Source: Sphaerosporella brunnea
Taxonomy: Eukaryota > Ascomycota > Pezizomycetes > Pezizales > Pyronemataceae
DNA length: 64,000 bases
Reading direction: 5' to 3'
NCBI GenBank assembly: GCA_008704415.1
Contig: VXIS01000069.1
Location: 103,911 to 167,910 of the forward strand
In this document: piece after piece, positions 11,623 through 23,960 of the stretch
Layout of the letters: each line of letters begins with the position of its first letter
Numbering within the stretch: the stretch's first letter is position 1
Notes under the pieces: model-generated
What the model was told of the DNA's origin: nothing
The model's database searches: none
The model's input: the letters and a program-made list of their open reading frames with translations, nothing else
Translations under genes and position numbers: made by a program

Positions 11623-14600
11623 ATGTTCAAACGAAATCAACGAAAGAGCGATACCGATCTGAGAGCGCGACAAAGCCTCGATGCCATCAGAGCGTTAGCG
11701 CAGGCACGCTCTAGCGAACATATCCCGCGACATCCTCCGCCGCTTCCTCCTCCTCCTCCTCCTCCTCTCCCAGAACCAGTTGTCGTCGATCCCAGATCTC
11801 AGTCAGCCGCCATCGAAAATCGCGAGGTTCAACCGCCCACAATACACGTCACCAGCTCTCCAAAGTCAACCAGAACTGCCCCGCCACGCTTCAGTCTGGC
11901 GCGGTTCAGAAATGCTTCCGATTCGGCTCTTGGGCTCAGAGCTCGAGACATAACAAACCCATCAAAGCCACCGTCTCCCATACCTGAACCTCCCGCAATC
12001 ATCACCACTTCTCCCACCAACGACGTGACCTCTGACAACATGTTCCAACAGCTACATCCACCAAAGCGCGCGGGCACAAAGCGTTTGTGGCGCAAGAAAG
12101 AGGACCGACTGCTGCAGCAAGAACCTGCTTCTCAACGCAGTTCGCTTTCACGCACGCGCACCGACAGCCTGAATCGAAATAATTCAGCTATCCGTTCCAG
12201 CTCTAGCCGCGTCACTTTCGATGAGCCTGATCGCAACGATGGTGTCGCCCAATTGTCGTCGACGTCAGAACCGCCGCCGTACGACGAAACAAACTCATCG
12301 TTGCCTCTGCCTGGTCCGAGGCTGTCGGAATCCTCTCGATCTACAGCGAGCTCTGGAGACCACACCATCGCCTTCCACACCACGACCACTACCCACACAA
12401 CCACAACTACTACATTCTTCCGGTTACCACGTCGTAAAAAGAAAGATGCGCCCCTCTTCCCGCTCCCGGACAGACCCTCAGACGCACGCCTAGGCTCATC
12501 ATATTCCGATCACGGATTGGCAAGTTCCACGCGGCGACATTCAATGGTATCGTTGTCTCAGCCTGGAAGCCCAACGAAGGACGGCCATGAAAAGCCCTCC
12601 AGGACTCATACCATGTTAGCAGCAACTTCTATAAACATGTCGGGACCGGGTGTCCCCATGTTGAGGTCGAGTTCTATTGCCTCTGCGCACTCTGGCAATT
12701 CGAGCCCAGGGTCTCCAGCGCAGCGCACTAACAGTGTGCAGCGTCGTGGCCGCAGCTCAACCATGTCTTCGGCGGAACAACATTGTGAGGGAAGGAATAG
12801 CGGTGGTAGTAGTCGGTTTGGGGGATTATTACTTGGGCGAATACGAAGAGACAGTGAACCAGCATTTGGGGGTCCTGGAACTCGGACATCTTCACCGCAG
12901 CCACACCTTGCCCTTTCTCAGCCAGTTTCTGGGAAGGCATCCCATGAGATATCCATTCCTAAACGGAACGATGAAGATACGCCGCCGGTGTATCTGTCGA
13001 AACTATTTGAAGCGATCAGTAAAAGTGTAGTGGCTTCGCTGCTGGCCCGGAATGGCGATCCTTTCCACTGGGCCGTCCTGAAAGCCTACATGGAAACATT
13101 CGACTTTGAGAGCGATCCAATGGATATGGCGTTACGGTGTGTCCATCTTGCCATCATTTTGAGAGCCATCGTTGACTAGTGCTGTGTAGAAAACTTCTCA
13201 TGGAGGTTGAACTGCCCTCAGAAACGCAACAAATCGATCGTGTTCTGCAAGCATTTGCGGATCGTTACCATGAATGCAACCCGTTTGTGTACAAGGACTC
13301 AGGTAGAGCATGTTCGGCCATCCTCCAAATCGCGTCACTAATTGTCTATAGACCAGGCTTATTACATTGCGTTTTCGCTTATTATGCTGCACACAGACTT
13401 CTTCAACAAGAACAACAAGCATAAAATGCAAAAAGCAGATTATGTCAAGAACACCTCAAGGGCCATCGATAAAGAGGGCATCTTGAAGGATATCTTGGAG
13501 GTTTCGCTTCCATATTCAATCCAAATCACTGGGCTCATGTCTGATGCTATCTGCAGTGTTTCTACGCCAACATCATATATACACCATTCATTCGGCTGGA
13601 GGATGAGTTCGACATTAATGGCCAAAAAATAGTGTCTCATCGTCCAAAGAAGAGCATATTCAGTCGAGCGGTGAACTCATACGATGGCAAGCGGATCAAA
13701 GAGCCCGTAGATCCATACCTGTTAATCATTGAGGGTCAATTGGATCTGTTGCGTGCAAGTCTCAAAGACGTTATTCAATTCGAAGACCCCTATTCCTACT
13801 GCGGCACTGCTTCGCGACTTGATATGACGGCATTGCACAGGGCATTTTTTAGGTCCGGCATATTGCAGATCGTTTCCGCGCGTTCACGACCCGATGCGTT
13901 TATGACGCAACAATCGACAGAAAATCCGGATGGCGCGGATCCTGGAGTTGTGGAAATGAAGGTTACCAAGGTTGGTCTATTGTGGAGGAAGGAAACAAAG
14001 AAGAAGAAGACCCGGAGTCCGTGGCATGAATGGGGTGCCATTTTGACGGGTTCTCAACTATATTTCTTCCGTAACATTGCCTGGGTGAAGAGCTTGATGC
14101 ACCAATATGAGGTGCATCACAAACAGGGGTTGGGTACTCCGGTTATATTCAAACCGCCCCTCGAAGAATTCAAACCAGATGCGCAGATATCGACAGACGA
14201 TGCGGTTGCTTTGTTGGATAAGAGTTACAAGAAGCACAAAAACGCTTTTGCCTTCATCAGGCATGGTGGTATCCAGGAGTACTTCATCGCGGATTCCGAA
14301 GCCGACATGAATGATTGGTTGGCTAAGCTCAATTATGCAGCGACTTTCCGGACGGCTGGCGTGCGCATGCGTGGTGTTGTGGGTGCAGGTTACGATGGGC
14401 AGCGACTGCGGGGGATCCGGCGGATGGAGAGTGTCTCTGGCTCATCAAACGGCCACTCGGTGATAACACCTACCGGGGAGGTATCGATAGTCAGGAACGA
14501 AATCGATCACAAACTGGCTGCGGAAGTTGCTGCTGCCAGAAGGGAGGTGGTGCAAACGAGGATCTTCGATTCTGAGGAGCGGCTCGCGGTGGCCAACCGA

Positions 14601-15791
14601 GAGCTGCAGACACATCTTCGAAACGGCAGGCATTTGACAATCCTCACCCCGATCCAGCCAAGGACGAGAGAGCAGGTCGTGATGGCGGCTGCTACACTGG
14701 CGGCCAATTTGCAGTGGGTCAGGATGCAAATGTGGAAGTTGCGGTGTCATCGTGATATCCTCGCGCTTGACTTGGATGAAGAACGCCTAACCACGCGAGA
14801 GCAAGTGAAAAATGAGCTTTCCATCAGCCCGCCAATTCCCACACCACGAATAGCCCCATCCCTTCAAAGTTCGCCATCTCTTGACGAAAGCGCCGCTGGG
14901 CAGACTCCGACACAGGCCAACTTTTCTCCGTTATCGAATGAGCAGTTGTCGCAGGTGACATCACACTCCTCCCATGTGCCCAGCCACAAGAGTACGCCAT
15001 CCGGCAGCGATCATGCTATATCACCCGTCACATTCGACAAAGACACTACTCCGGGATCGCCGTCGGCTTCATCGAAGATGGTTGGCCGGGACGATGAGAG
15101 CATTGACAACTCTCGCAGTCACCGGTCAAGCAGCCCGGCCAGATCGTACTCAAGTGTTGGCGGCGATCACGACGATGATGACAAGGAAGCTGGCAAAGAG
15201 AAGGAGAAGGGAAAAGGAAAAGGGAAGGAGAAGGGTTCCAGCCGGCCAAGCGTCCGTAAGGGCATCCAAAGAACCTTGCGGGAGACACAGGGCATCGGTC
15301 ATCGACGAGCAAAATCGAACGCAGAGGAAGCCCTATCAGCAGAGAAGAAGTCTACAGGGGACGAGGGTCTTGCTCGTGGTGCTGGCAGCTTCACTGTTCA
15401 CGGCAAGAAGGCAAGTGTCATCACCTTCGGCTCCGAGTGGCAGAGTATGTCGCCAGAGGACCGCCTCAAGCGAAATAAGTCTACCCAAGCAGATTCGGAT
15501 GCGGGGACCATCACAGGAGAGACTGAGAGTCTCCATAGCGCCCTGAGCTTCAGCCGACGCGGAAGCCAGGCTGCTGTTCCGAGGAAGGACGATGATTCAG
15601 AACGAACGCTGCTGCAGCCAACGCCTTCGTTCAGTCGTCGAGGAAGCAATACCAATGCCAAGGAGGAAGGACTGGCAGAGGTGCCAGAGGGCAGTACCAT
15701 CGGGGAGGAAACCCTAATTGGAAAGCTGAACGGCTTCAAGGAGGATATGATAGAAAACGAAGTTGTGTCGCCGGTAGTGATCGGGGCATGA
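11623..15791 (+). CDS. Sec7-PH domain Arf guanine nucleotide exchange factor (Syt1/Yel1/EFA6-like)
   Basis: Predicted activator of an Arf GTPase at the plasma membrane or endosomes. Four exons fit: 11623-13136, 13190-13302, 13352-13500 and 13557-15791, giving 1,336 codons. Residues 1-440 are disordered, with a poly-Pro run near residue 42, Ser/Arg-rich stretches and a Thr run followed by a basic patch (LPRRKKKD). The Sec7 domain spans about 445-640 ([18 protein letters not shown], then [19 protein letters not shown] carrying the catalytic Glu finger, then [12 protein letters not shown]). The PH domain follows at about 750-900 ([46 protein letters not shown]). A helical segment and a charged, low-complexity tail end the protein. 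Sec7 next to PH and a disordered N-terminus match the fungal Syt1/Yel1 group; which of the two is not settled. Confidence 0.92.
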
Positions 15792-16454
15792 AGAGAAAAA
15801 GAAGAGTTGACATTCAGCACTCACTTTGTACTATGCCACCATTTAGAATTGGACACTGCTTTCATATTTGTCTGAGTTGTCTTTACATTCTTTCATTGTA
15901 ATTTCTTACTTTCTCACTACTAGTCTGTCACTACTGCAGCGGTTACCACTTTTGTTTATTTCTTCATTCTGTTCTGTTTCTTTTGGGGAGTTGATACCAG
16001 CCACTACATTCTGCATGGCAGCGCGTTCATTTTCATTTTCCTTTGTTATGGGAGCGATAGTTGGTTCTTTTTTACTTTTTTTCTGGCTTTTGCTTGGGGT
16101 CTTTTTTCGAGTCTTTTCTGTAATATACCGATTTGATTGATTGGGCGGGTTGTTTTGTTTTTTTCGATTCTTTCCGACTCTTCTGTGGATGTATTTATGC
16201 TTTAGAGGATAAGCTACTTATATCATGCAATACTCTTTACAGGCTCACGGTGAACGCGCAATTGGCGTGGAAAAGACGATGATGATATCTTGAACAGACC
16301 AGCAGAAAGAAAAAGATAGACCAGAACGCCCGAACAACAGTGATATTATCGTACAGTAGCAGCAACGGCCATGCTGCCCATGCATGCAAATTTGTCGAAC
16401 TGTTTCCTCATTCCCTCTCCCCCCCCCCCCCTCACAACCAATCGCAAAACGTCA
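15792..16454. other. Convergent 3' intergenic region
   Basis: T-rich, consistent with 3' UTR and termination sequences of the Sec7 gene (+) and the Rds3/PHF5A gene (-), which converge here. No coding region is supported. Confidence 0.5.
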
Positions 16455-16873
16455 TCAATGATTCCTGAAATTTTTCTTTTGATCTGTGAATTCGGCGCAT
16501 TAGCACTCTCATGCCTCCTTCTCCTACTCCTACTCCTCCTCCTCCTCCTATCCCCTCCTGAGCAGCAGCACTTACAAAACAGGTCAGTCCTGGAGCTTCC
16601 CAGGTTGATAATTTTAGGGCAGCCGTCGCGGTCCTTTTCGAGGCGGGTGCACTCGAAGCAGTAGAAAGCGTCCGAGATGCCCTCGCCGCCGCAGACGACG
16701 CACTTGTTCTGGTAATTGCCGAAGGAGCACTCGTCGCAGATGCGCACGAGCGTGGTGGGGCGCACGTACGAGTCGCACACGGGACACTTGCCGTCGCACT
16801 TGTCGCAGAGCCGCCCGATCGCGATGCCGGATTGCTTGCGGCACATTACGAGGTCCGGGTGGTGGCGCGACAT
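16455..16873 (-). CDS. RDS3: PHF5A/Rds3 zinc-finger component of the U2 snRNP SF3b complex
   Basis: Small, highly conserved spliceosome protein that sits in SF3b and helps hold the branch-site adenosine. Two exons: 16576-16873 and 16455-16483, joined by a 92-bp intron that carries a CCTCCT-rich tract. The product is 108 codons, the usual family length. It opens [15 protein letters not shown], and the knot of CxxC pairs is complete: CDKC, CPVC, CDEC, CVVC, CFEC, plus lone Cys. The first exon stops at SSRTDLF, and the last nine residues (YQKKNFRNH) come from the tiny second exon. Without that splice the frame runs into a false Cys/Arg-rich tail. The C-terminus is a little divergent from the usual YEKKKYGFKK. 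Confidence 0.95.
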
Positions 16874-17274
16874 GTTGCCGTGTTGCTGTCTGTGGATGGG
16901 GATGATGGGAAGCGCGGAAAACTTGAGATAGCTCTGCAACTACACACGTGATACGCCCACCGAATGACTCCCCGTGACGCAAACGAACGGTTCCACGAGC
17001 TTCGCGAAGTTTCTACGTGCGCATGCCCTTCTCTGCTCCACCCCCTGATTCACAACTGAAAAAAAAAAGAAAAAAGCCTCACGATGATGGCTCCTCCTTC
17101 GCACCGCCTCCCATCACAGATCCGACATAGAAAAAAACCGGCAAACTAAAAAAAACAACCCACCACCACCATTACCGCAAAATCTTTTGTCAGATGAGAA
17201 AAGAAGTGCACGACTACTACTACTACTACTACCCGGCAGAGCACCATCATCATCTACAAGTATTGCTTCTGCAA

Positions 17275-17521
17275 ATGACGCCGAAGGCGTCCTTGGCCGC
17301 GACGACGGGGGTCGAGGACATAGTTGCTGAGCACGATGCTGCGATGGAGCGGTATGCGCTTTTTGATAAAGGTTTGCTTTGAGCTCCGGGAAAAAACCCC
17401 CCAACTTCCGCTGACGTTGGGTGGTCAAAAAGCACGCAATGAAAAACAACAGACAGAGCTTGAGGAGTCGCTGAAGGAGAGTTTGGAGCTGTTAAAAAAG
17501 TTACGCGGGAGTGAGGTTTGA
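17275..17521 (+). CDS. Small predicted coiled-coil protein, unrecognised
   Basis: I do not recognise this product. Two open segments join in frame if an intron with a CTGAC branch point is removed (17372-17432). The join gives about 61 codons from ATG 17275 or 88 from ATG 17194, where a Tyr/His-rich leader would be added. The C-terminal half is a charged helix with heptad-like leucines (TELEESLKESLELLKKLRG). The frame lies between divergent Rds3/PHF5A and the convergent MATE gene. Coding status rests on the helix and the splice only. Confidence 0.4.
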
Positions 17522-17644
17522 TTTTTTTTTAAAAAAAGGCTGGGCGTTTTTTTTTGTTTTTTGTTTTTTCGTTTTGCGGGAGGAAAGTTTATTATTTAAT
17601 TCACTTGTGCATCCTTGCCGAGGGTATAAAAACGACGGTCTTAA

Positions 17645-20117
17645 CTAACTGCTGTCTACCCTCTCTTTTGCTTCATCGACAACCTGTGTTCCGTCAGTGG
17701 ATGCAGCGGCATTTGGATTTGGGCCAGTACTCACCCGATTCCAGTCTGTTCGCAGGATGATAACCACCTCGACAACTGCAATGACGAACAATGCCACGGC
17801 CACACCGCTCCACAGCCCCAGTAGCTCCCAGTTCAGTACAAACCCTGCAAAAAGCGACAAAGGGAGTGCGAGAACATAATAAGCGATGAGGTTGATGTAG
17901 CTTCCGAGATGCTGACGGCCTATTCATCGCGCTGTCAGCCGGAATACAGAAATGGCAGGAAGTTATGGAATATACCTTGACCCCTCAGCAATCCTGCGGT
18001 GCATGCTCCGATAGCATCGAACAGCTGGAATACAGCACCGAGCGGTATTGTCTTCATAAACAATGCAATAACCTCTGGATCATCCGAAAACAATCGAACC
18101 ACCTGATGGCGTGTGGCCATAACCAACACACAGTTAAAGAACCCCACACCCGCCGCTAACATAAGCCCCAGCTGGGCGGTGGTTTTGGCCGAGTCGCTCA
18201 ATGTTGCTCCGAGAAGGTTTGCAACTCTCGTGGACACTGCGACGGACAGCGCAAATGGAAGTTGGAAGGTTAAAGATGCTGTGGTTGAGAGCACCGATTG
18301 TGCGGCTACATGCGCAGTGCTCCAGTACGAGGCCATCAATGTTAGAATTTCGAACGCCAGCCACTCGGCCTCTAGCATGATGAGGCCCGGGACTGCGAGC
18401 TTGATCATCGGAGACCAATTGTAGAGGGCCTTCCGAGAGAATCCGCCCCAGCACTCGGATCCTTTCACAAACCGCACATACAGGGCCAACAGCAGGACCA
18501 TGAGCCAGTTGGTGATAACAACTGCGATCGGTGCTCCGATATAACCGAATCGCTGCAGACGAAGAACCGTCAGCTCCACGAGCAGGACAGCCAATTGGAA
18601 TGGCCACGGACCTTAACGAGCATGTAATTCAGGATGGCATTCGAAGGGGCACTGATCAGTAGAACATAGGTCGAGGCCATGAATAATCCTGCATATTGAG
18701 TCAGAATCGAGCGCACATATCGGGTATAGGTGTAGAACAGCGACATTAGCGGTCGTAGGCTACAGCCTGTACACCACCCGGTGTTCTCTCATATCGCATA
18801 AACTCAGAAACAAGATATTCGACGGCGCGAATAGAACAGTAAAAAACTGTGTGAGGTGTGGATGAAATGTAATACCAGATTCGCGGATTTGTGAAAGTGG
18901 TGTACTAGTACAGGGTCCACGGCACCCGAACGTCCTCTCCGGGAAATAGTGGTGAATTTCGCTCGGCTCCCGGTATGCATTTACCCATACCTCACACAAT
19001 TTTCTACTGTTCTATTCGCGCCGTCGAGTCTCTTGTTTCTGCGTTCATGTATAGAGGAGGCACTCAATAGAACAGCATACTCGCTCGCACTCACACATCT
19101 CCACCCACAGCACAACTGAAAACGTGGGGGTATACCTTGAGCTTGCACAAATCGCTTACCGGCCTCGAACATGGCGTATCCAGGCACTCCCAGGGCCAAT
19201 ACCCTCAAATACAAGCTCGCAAAGGCCACCAGTTCTGGTTCGGGAACCAGGGCATTCAAAATAGGCTCCGAGAACTCCCAGAGCAGCACTACCGGAACGG
19301 AAACCACCATGAGGAAGCAGATCATTCGCTGCAGGTGCAGGCCGACTAGTGTCTTATTTCCGGCTCCATATGCTTGGGAACATAACGTATCCAAAGCTGT
19401 GGTGAGCCCTGTGCCTTTCGTGAGACAGTGTCTTCAATTTCACCACGTGGCAGACTAACCTTGATATATGGCATATCCCGTGATGGTGGCGGTCATACTC
19501 CCCAGTGAGACACCTGCGAGCTCGTCCTTGCCTAACCGTCCCGCCGCAAATATGGAGGCAATGGTTAAGCTGTACTGCAACGCAAAAGTTACATACAACT
19601 GTGGTGCTGATTTTGCCACCACCTTTGCCTCCCTCCAATACGTAGTATGTATGATGCCTGCGTCAACCGCATCTTCCCATATTGCCTCCGTTGAAGCCCG
19701 GAGTAGACTCGTACTTTCGTCAACCCTCGCTGGCGGCACCAGAGGAGCAATCGAACTGGACTCGCTAGGTCGTCTTATGCGCGGCACCGTTCCGTAATCA
19801 CGGACACCAGCGGCATCCTTCAAGAGCTCTCGTTCCTGCTCCAGCATAGTTCCCCGTTCCATCTCCGTCAGAGCCTTAACGGATGTAGGCAGCGGGGAAG
19901 CGGGAACAAAAGTGGGCCTCGATTGGCCGAAGGTAAAAGATGGCCGCCTATATGACCCCACCAATGAAACATCTGCACTGGATGCCCGGGAGAGTAAAGT
20001 CTCCTCACACTCGTCATCTGAGTCAATTGCGGAGTCGTTTGCATCTGAATTCATATGGACACCAGGTGCTAAGTGCAGGTGAGACCTTGATCCTTTTGCT
20101 AACGGTGATGGAGCCAT
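17645..20117 (-). CDS. MATE-family multidrug/toxin extrusion transporter
   Basis: Cation-coupled efflux carrier of the MATE family (yeast Erc1 group), 12 membrane helices, plasma or vacuolar membrane. Exons: 19460-20117, 19136-19396, 18612-18688, 17976-18552 and 17645-17919, giving 615 codons. A further 51-bp stretch in the last exon has GTGAGT/CTGAC/CAG signals and may be an in-frame intron (then 598 codons). The first 165 residues are a hydrophilic Ser-rich tail. Family landmarks are LDTLCSQAYGAGN, VPGYAMFEAGKRFVQAQG, RFGYIGAPIAVVITN, the repeat-two start AVPGLIMLEAEWLAFEILTL, and QLPFALSVAVSTRVANLLGA. The 447-bp intron between exons 2 and 3 contains an inverted-repeat element and is far longer than its neighbours. 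Substrate unknown. Confidence 0.92.
18797..19049. mobile_element. MITE-like element with 65-bp terminal inverted repeats, inside a MATE intron
   Basis: Positions 18797-18861 and 18985-19049 are inverted repeats of each other with about 7 mismatches in 65, separated by 123 bp with no coding capacity. The whole lies in the 447-bp MATE intron (18689-19135). The end sequence CATAAACTCAGAAACAAGA resembles the arms of the hairpin at 50045-50162. No clear target-site duplication is visible. It is probably a small non-autonomous DNA transposon. Confidence 0.7.
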
Positions 20118-20886
20118 TCGATTGAATTGGGATGATGATTTTCGGATGGGGGAACTGGGAATTGAAAGAAGTTTAGATCAAGTAGCTATCAAGGCTTCAC
20201 AGGCCTTGGACAGGCCGATCGATTGATTGGCTGGGGGTTGGCAGGGGTGCTGGTTGCTGGGAACAGGCGTTATTGATTGGGCCGATGAAGTCTGGAAGCG
20301 GTTGCTGCGGGTTTTCCGTGACGCAGTAGCAGGCAGCCAACCGATGCCGCAGCAGCGAGATGGTGATGGTTTTGCGGGGGGGTGGGGGGGGGTATGATGT
20401 AAGACGCGAGGCAAGGACACGGGAGAGGAAGAGCGGATTGGATTGGATTGGAGGGGACCCCAGATCTTGTGGGGGACACCTGCGGGTGGGTGCGGCTTTT
20501 TTATGATGCATTCAGCCATTCAGACTGGACAGGGTCCTTCGACCATTCTTACATAATGACTACATCCGCAGAACGCAACAGCCATCAGCTGCGTCACGTC
20601 CGGCACTCGCTTACACTGCCGCTTCGCGCTTAGCCTCGGCAATGGTGATGCACTTGCATGCTCCAACTATCGCGGCAGGACGATAAGCATCGGCGCGATC
20701 CCCCCCCCAAAGGAAAGCCACCTCCTTCAGCCGTCCGTCTAGATATCCGCTGTTTCCAACACGCCCACGCGATCCCGCCTTCTGAATTTCTGCCTTCGAC
20801 ATGCCCAATCTGCCCCGCACCAGCTGTGCCCCTGATGTGATCGTCAAGGAGTATCTACAGCGAAACCACCATTTCTTGCAGATGAG
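20118..20886. other. Divergent promoter region, MATE / DUF202 gene
   Basis: Contains a G-run near 20376-20392 and a short (GGATT)n tract near 20435-20452. Open frames on the minus strand here are proline-rich shadows of C-rich DNA. No gene is supported. Confidence 0.5.
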
Positions 20887-21503
20887 ATGGTGCTGACAGA
20901 GCCCTGTAGCTTGCGTCCCGATGAACCCCTTATTCTTGCTTCGCCCTTCATCTCGTCCCTTGTGTTCGAAAACGAAGCGAGCGATGCGCGGGATCACTGT
21001 GCGAACGAAAGAAGTAAGATCCATCCAGTTCACTTTGCCCTGTGGCGCGGTGGCTCACAAGGTGTCCATCGCGGTATCTAGATTTCCTCTCATGGCTGCG
21101 GCTCTCCATTTATATGTGCATCGTATCAGTGGCGATAATTCTGAGCTTCCAGCTCAAGTCGGAGCCTTCTACGGCTGAGCGGAGGATGGCGCTGCCGCTG
21201 GGCCTCATCTTTTGGGCCTTGAGCTTGGTCTGCCTCGGCGCTGGTCTGGCCAATTATCTACAAACGCAAGGTCCTAGGGCGGTCGCGTTAAACAAGAGTG
21301 TTGCTGAAGAGCGAGTAGGATCCAGAAATACAGTCGAAGGGCGGCTTTGGTCCAGTCGGGGACTAAAACGCAGGCCGTGAGTGCTCTGCTGTTGCTGTGG
21401 CTGTGTTTTGCTGTGTTCTGACGGGATGCAGGTTTTTTTTGTGGTGAGCATTGCGATCGTTGGAGCCTGTGTAATCTTCATCACCACGAATGCCCAAAGA
21501 TGA
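20887..21503 (+). CDS. DUF202-family three-helix membrane protein
   Basis: Short integral membrane protein of the DUF202 (VTC1-like) family; the biochemical role is not known. Four exons fit: 20887-21013, 21082-21265, 21319-21376 and 21432-21503, giving 146 codons. The family signature ARDHCANER-NFLSWLRLSIYM spans the first splice. Three hydrophobic segments follow: IYMCIVSVAIILSF, MALPLGLIFWALSLVCLGAG and AVFFVVSIAIVGACVIFI. The second intron only restores the frame (NYLQTIQKYSRRAALVQSG) if a GC donor is used at 21266. The start at 20887 is the first ATG in the frame; an upstream exon cannot be excluded. Confidence 0.83.
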
Positions 21504-21729
21504 GCTGGACGAGTGAGAGGGAGCAGACTAAGTAGAGGGTCGACGGGTCATATTCAAAAATAGTGGGGTATAATGTTTGTTAGAGTTCTTCGCAGTGATC
21601 TTCTTTGGCGGCGGCAATCGATCTGTGCTCCGTATTTTCCGCCGCTTGCTTAGTTGACCACAACCCTAACCAACGAGCTTCAATACCATCCACACACGCC
21701 GCGCCCCTCCACCTCCCAAAACACCCTCT

Positions 21730-23288
21730 ATGTCTTTCACTCAAGCCTCCCACAGCCCCCATCAGCTTCACTACCACAACAGCAAGAGAAGAAGTAAAAA
21801 GCGGGTGCGAAGAGAGCAATCTCCTCCTTCTACTGGACCAAGCCCGATTGGCGAAGATATCTCACAGGATGACTGTGCTGAAGCTGTCAACCGCTGGGAT
21901 GCTCTTCCTACTCAAATTATTGAAGCGGAGGCCGCTGCCAGGGAGACAAATTGTCAGGCGAGACCTGCTCAGGCTGGAGATGGGGACACGACCAAAACAA
22001 ACAAGTCCAACGTCCAGAACTACGGTATTGTTGAGTCCTTCAAAAAGTACACGGTCAACGATGACGGATCTGGCCCACCCCAGAGGGCATTGGTCAGGAA
22101 GACTACCCAGAAGATAAACGGCACCACCGCTACTCGCGACGATTCTCCTTCTTCGGTCTCTCCTGTCAGCGGCGGACATCTTGGACAGCTTCGCAGGTTT
22201 GTGGGCTATACTCGCGACTGCATCCCGAGCCGTTACTGGGGCGTCATGTGGCTGCTTTTGACGGAGTTCATTGCCTCAGTCATGGCTTTGATGACCCGTT
22301 ACCTCGAGATTCAGAAAGAAGCCAGGCCTTTGCATCCGATGAACATCATCAGCTGGAGGATGACCGCTGCCTTTGTTGTATGCCTATTGATCGGCTGGTT
22401 GAAGAAGGTTCCACATTTCCCGCTTGGACGGAGGGACCTACGGGGACTCTTGTGTTTGAGAGGACTCGGTGGATTTGTGGGAGTCGTCGGCTTTTACCGT
22501 GCGTGCTTCCCTCCTCCTTCGCGATACTTATATTCTAATAGAGCAAAGACGCGCTTGAAGCCCTGCCACTTCCGGATGCCACTGTCATCTCGTTCCTTGT
22601 GCCTATCATCGTCGGAATTGCCTGTTCCTTGATCCCGGCGATCCGCGAGCCGTTCACCGGGGTCGAGAAGATTTCGGCCATCACGTCCTTCATCGGCGTC
22701 ATGTTGATTGCTAGGCCTTCATTCCTCTTTCCGTGGAAGCACCAAGTGCCCAACGCCTCTGATTCTGCTAGAGCCATGGCTGTCCTTTCGGCCTTGCTTG
22801 GCGCCTGTGGTACTTCGACTGCGTATGTTACTCTTCGCTGGCTCAAAGACCAGACGGACACACTGATACCCGTCACGTACTTCATCGGTTTCGGAATGGT
22901 TGGCTCCATAATCTGTCTGGCCGCGATACCTTCTCTGCCTGGGTTTGTCTTGCCACATAATGCCCTCGAATGGGGGATGGCTGCTGCTCTCAGCATCGGC
23001 GGCTTCCTGATGCAGTGGGCCCTTACCCGCGGAATGCAGCTCACCAAAGGCTCCATTGGATCTCAACTGATTTCTGCCCAGCTTGTTTTTGCAGTTTTGT
23101 TGGAAATGTTAGTTTGGGGCGACCTGCCGACCAGCTACAGCCTCGTGGGAATACTTCTCATAGTCTGCAGCCTTACTGGAGTCAACCTCTGGAAGGACAG
23201 ATCTGAGCACATTCCGAGGCCTGCAGACGGCACTCCGGACGAGCAGAGGGGACTCTTGCGGGAGGATCTCGAAAACAACCGCGATTGA
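21730..23288 (+). CDS. DMT superfamily (EamA/SLC35G-type) membrane transporter
   Basis: Drug/metabolite transporter with about ten membrane helices in two EamA halves. Exons 21730-22498 and 22549-23288 give 502 codons. Removing the 50-bp intron joins GFVGVVGFY to HALEALPLPDATVISFL, the expected first-repeat helix pair. The N-terminal 165 residues are hydrophilic and disordered, with an early basic patch (KRRSKKRVRRE). Later landmarks are LIPAIREPFTGVEKISAITSFIGV and, in the second half, ALTRGMQLTKGSIGSQLIS, then VWGDLPTSYSLVGILLI. Membrane location is clear; the substrate (nucleotide sugar, small metabolite or other) is not predictable. It is in tandem 226 bp downstream of the DUF202 gene. 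Confidence 0.9.
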
Positions 23289-23960
23289 ATTCAATGGATG
23301 GGAGCCATGAAATTGGTAAGGGGTTCTGGCGTTTAACTGGTGTTCGGGAGGAAGGGTACAATGGTTTCTTCAAGATTTGTTGTACGAGATACGAAATAAT
23401 ACTATTGATACACCTTCTTCGTTTTCACGGCTTTTTTCAGTGATAGTAAACGGCTTAACTAACGCGTATTTTACCTTTCGTCGTTAAATGGCTGCCGGAG
23501 AAGAAGATAGCTTTGGCTCCTAATTCGGGTTGCTTCGCTGATTAGTGACGAACCGACGTGATATTTTGTGCTCCATATCCATGTCGAGATGTTGAAAGCT
23601 CGCTCACCAATTGCGTGACCGCCTTCAAAAGTCAAACATCCTCAACATAACCCAGGGAGATCAGCCTATTCGCTTCGGAATCAAGCAAAATTTACCGCCT
23701 TCCGAGATATCCGATTTCACAAAACCCGGGCGTAACGTGGGTTGCGGACACTTTTATGCCGCCGAAGCACCTCATGCTCCAGGAAGATTGCAGCATTGGA
23801 ACATGATCCGGGGCCATGGCGACATAGAGATAGGGAAAAGCGAAGATGTGCTCGTGGGGTAACGCCTGGAGTTGGACAGCATATAACGGAGCCATGGTTG
23901 CCCGCAGACGCTGGAGGACAGACAGCTCTTGACACCTAGCTTTCGAAGCATACACATGAA
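23289..23960. other. Intergenic, upstream of the TauD gene
   Basis: No feature is recognised. An 83-codon frame at 23611-23862 has no protein signature and overlaps other open frames. Confidence 0.4.

Noticed and set aside
16484..16575. Arg/Ser- and Cys-rich C-terminal tail on the PHF5A protein
   Set aside because: It is read-through of the intron. Splicing gives the conserved short C-terminus.
18600..18612. Apparent frameshift in the MATE gene
   Set aside because: A normal 59-bp intron (18553-18611) joins MLVK to RFGYIGAPIAV and restores the frame, so the gene is intact.
20376..20452. G-run and (GGATT)n, and (CCAAT)n at 8183, as telomere-like repeats
   Set aside because: Only a few units each and not the TTAGGG type; ordinary microsatellites are enough.
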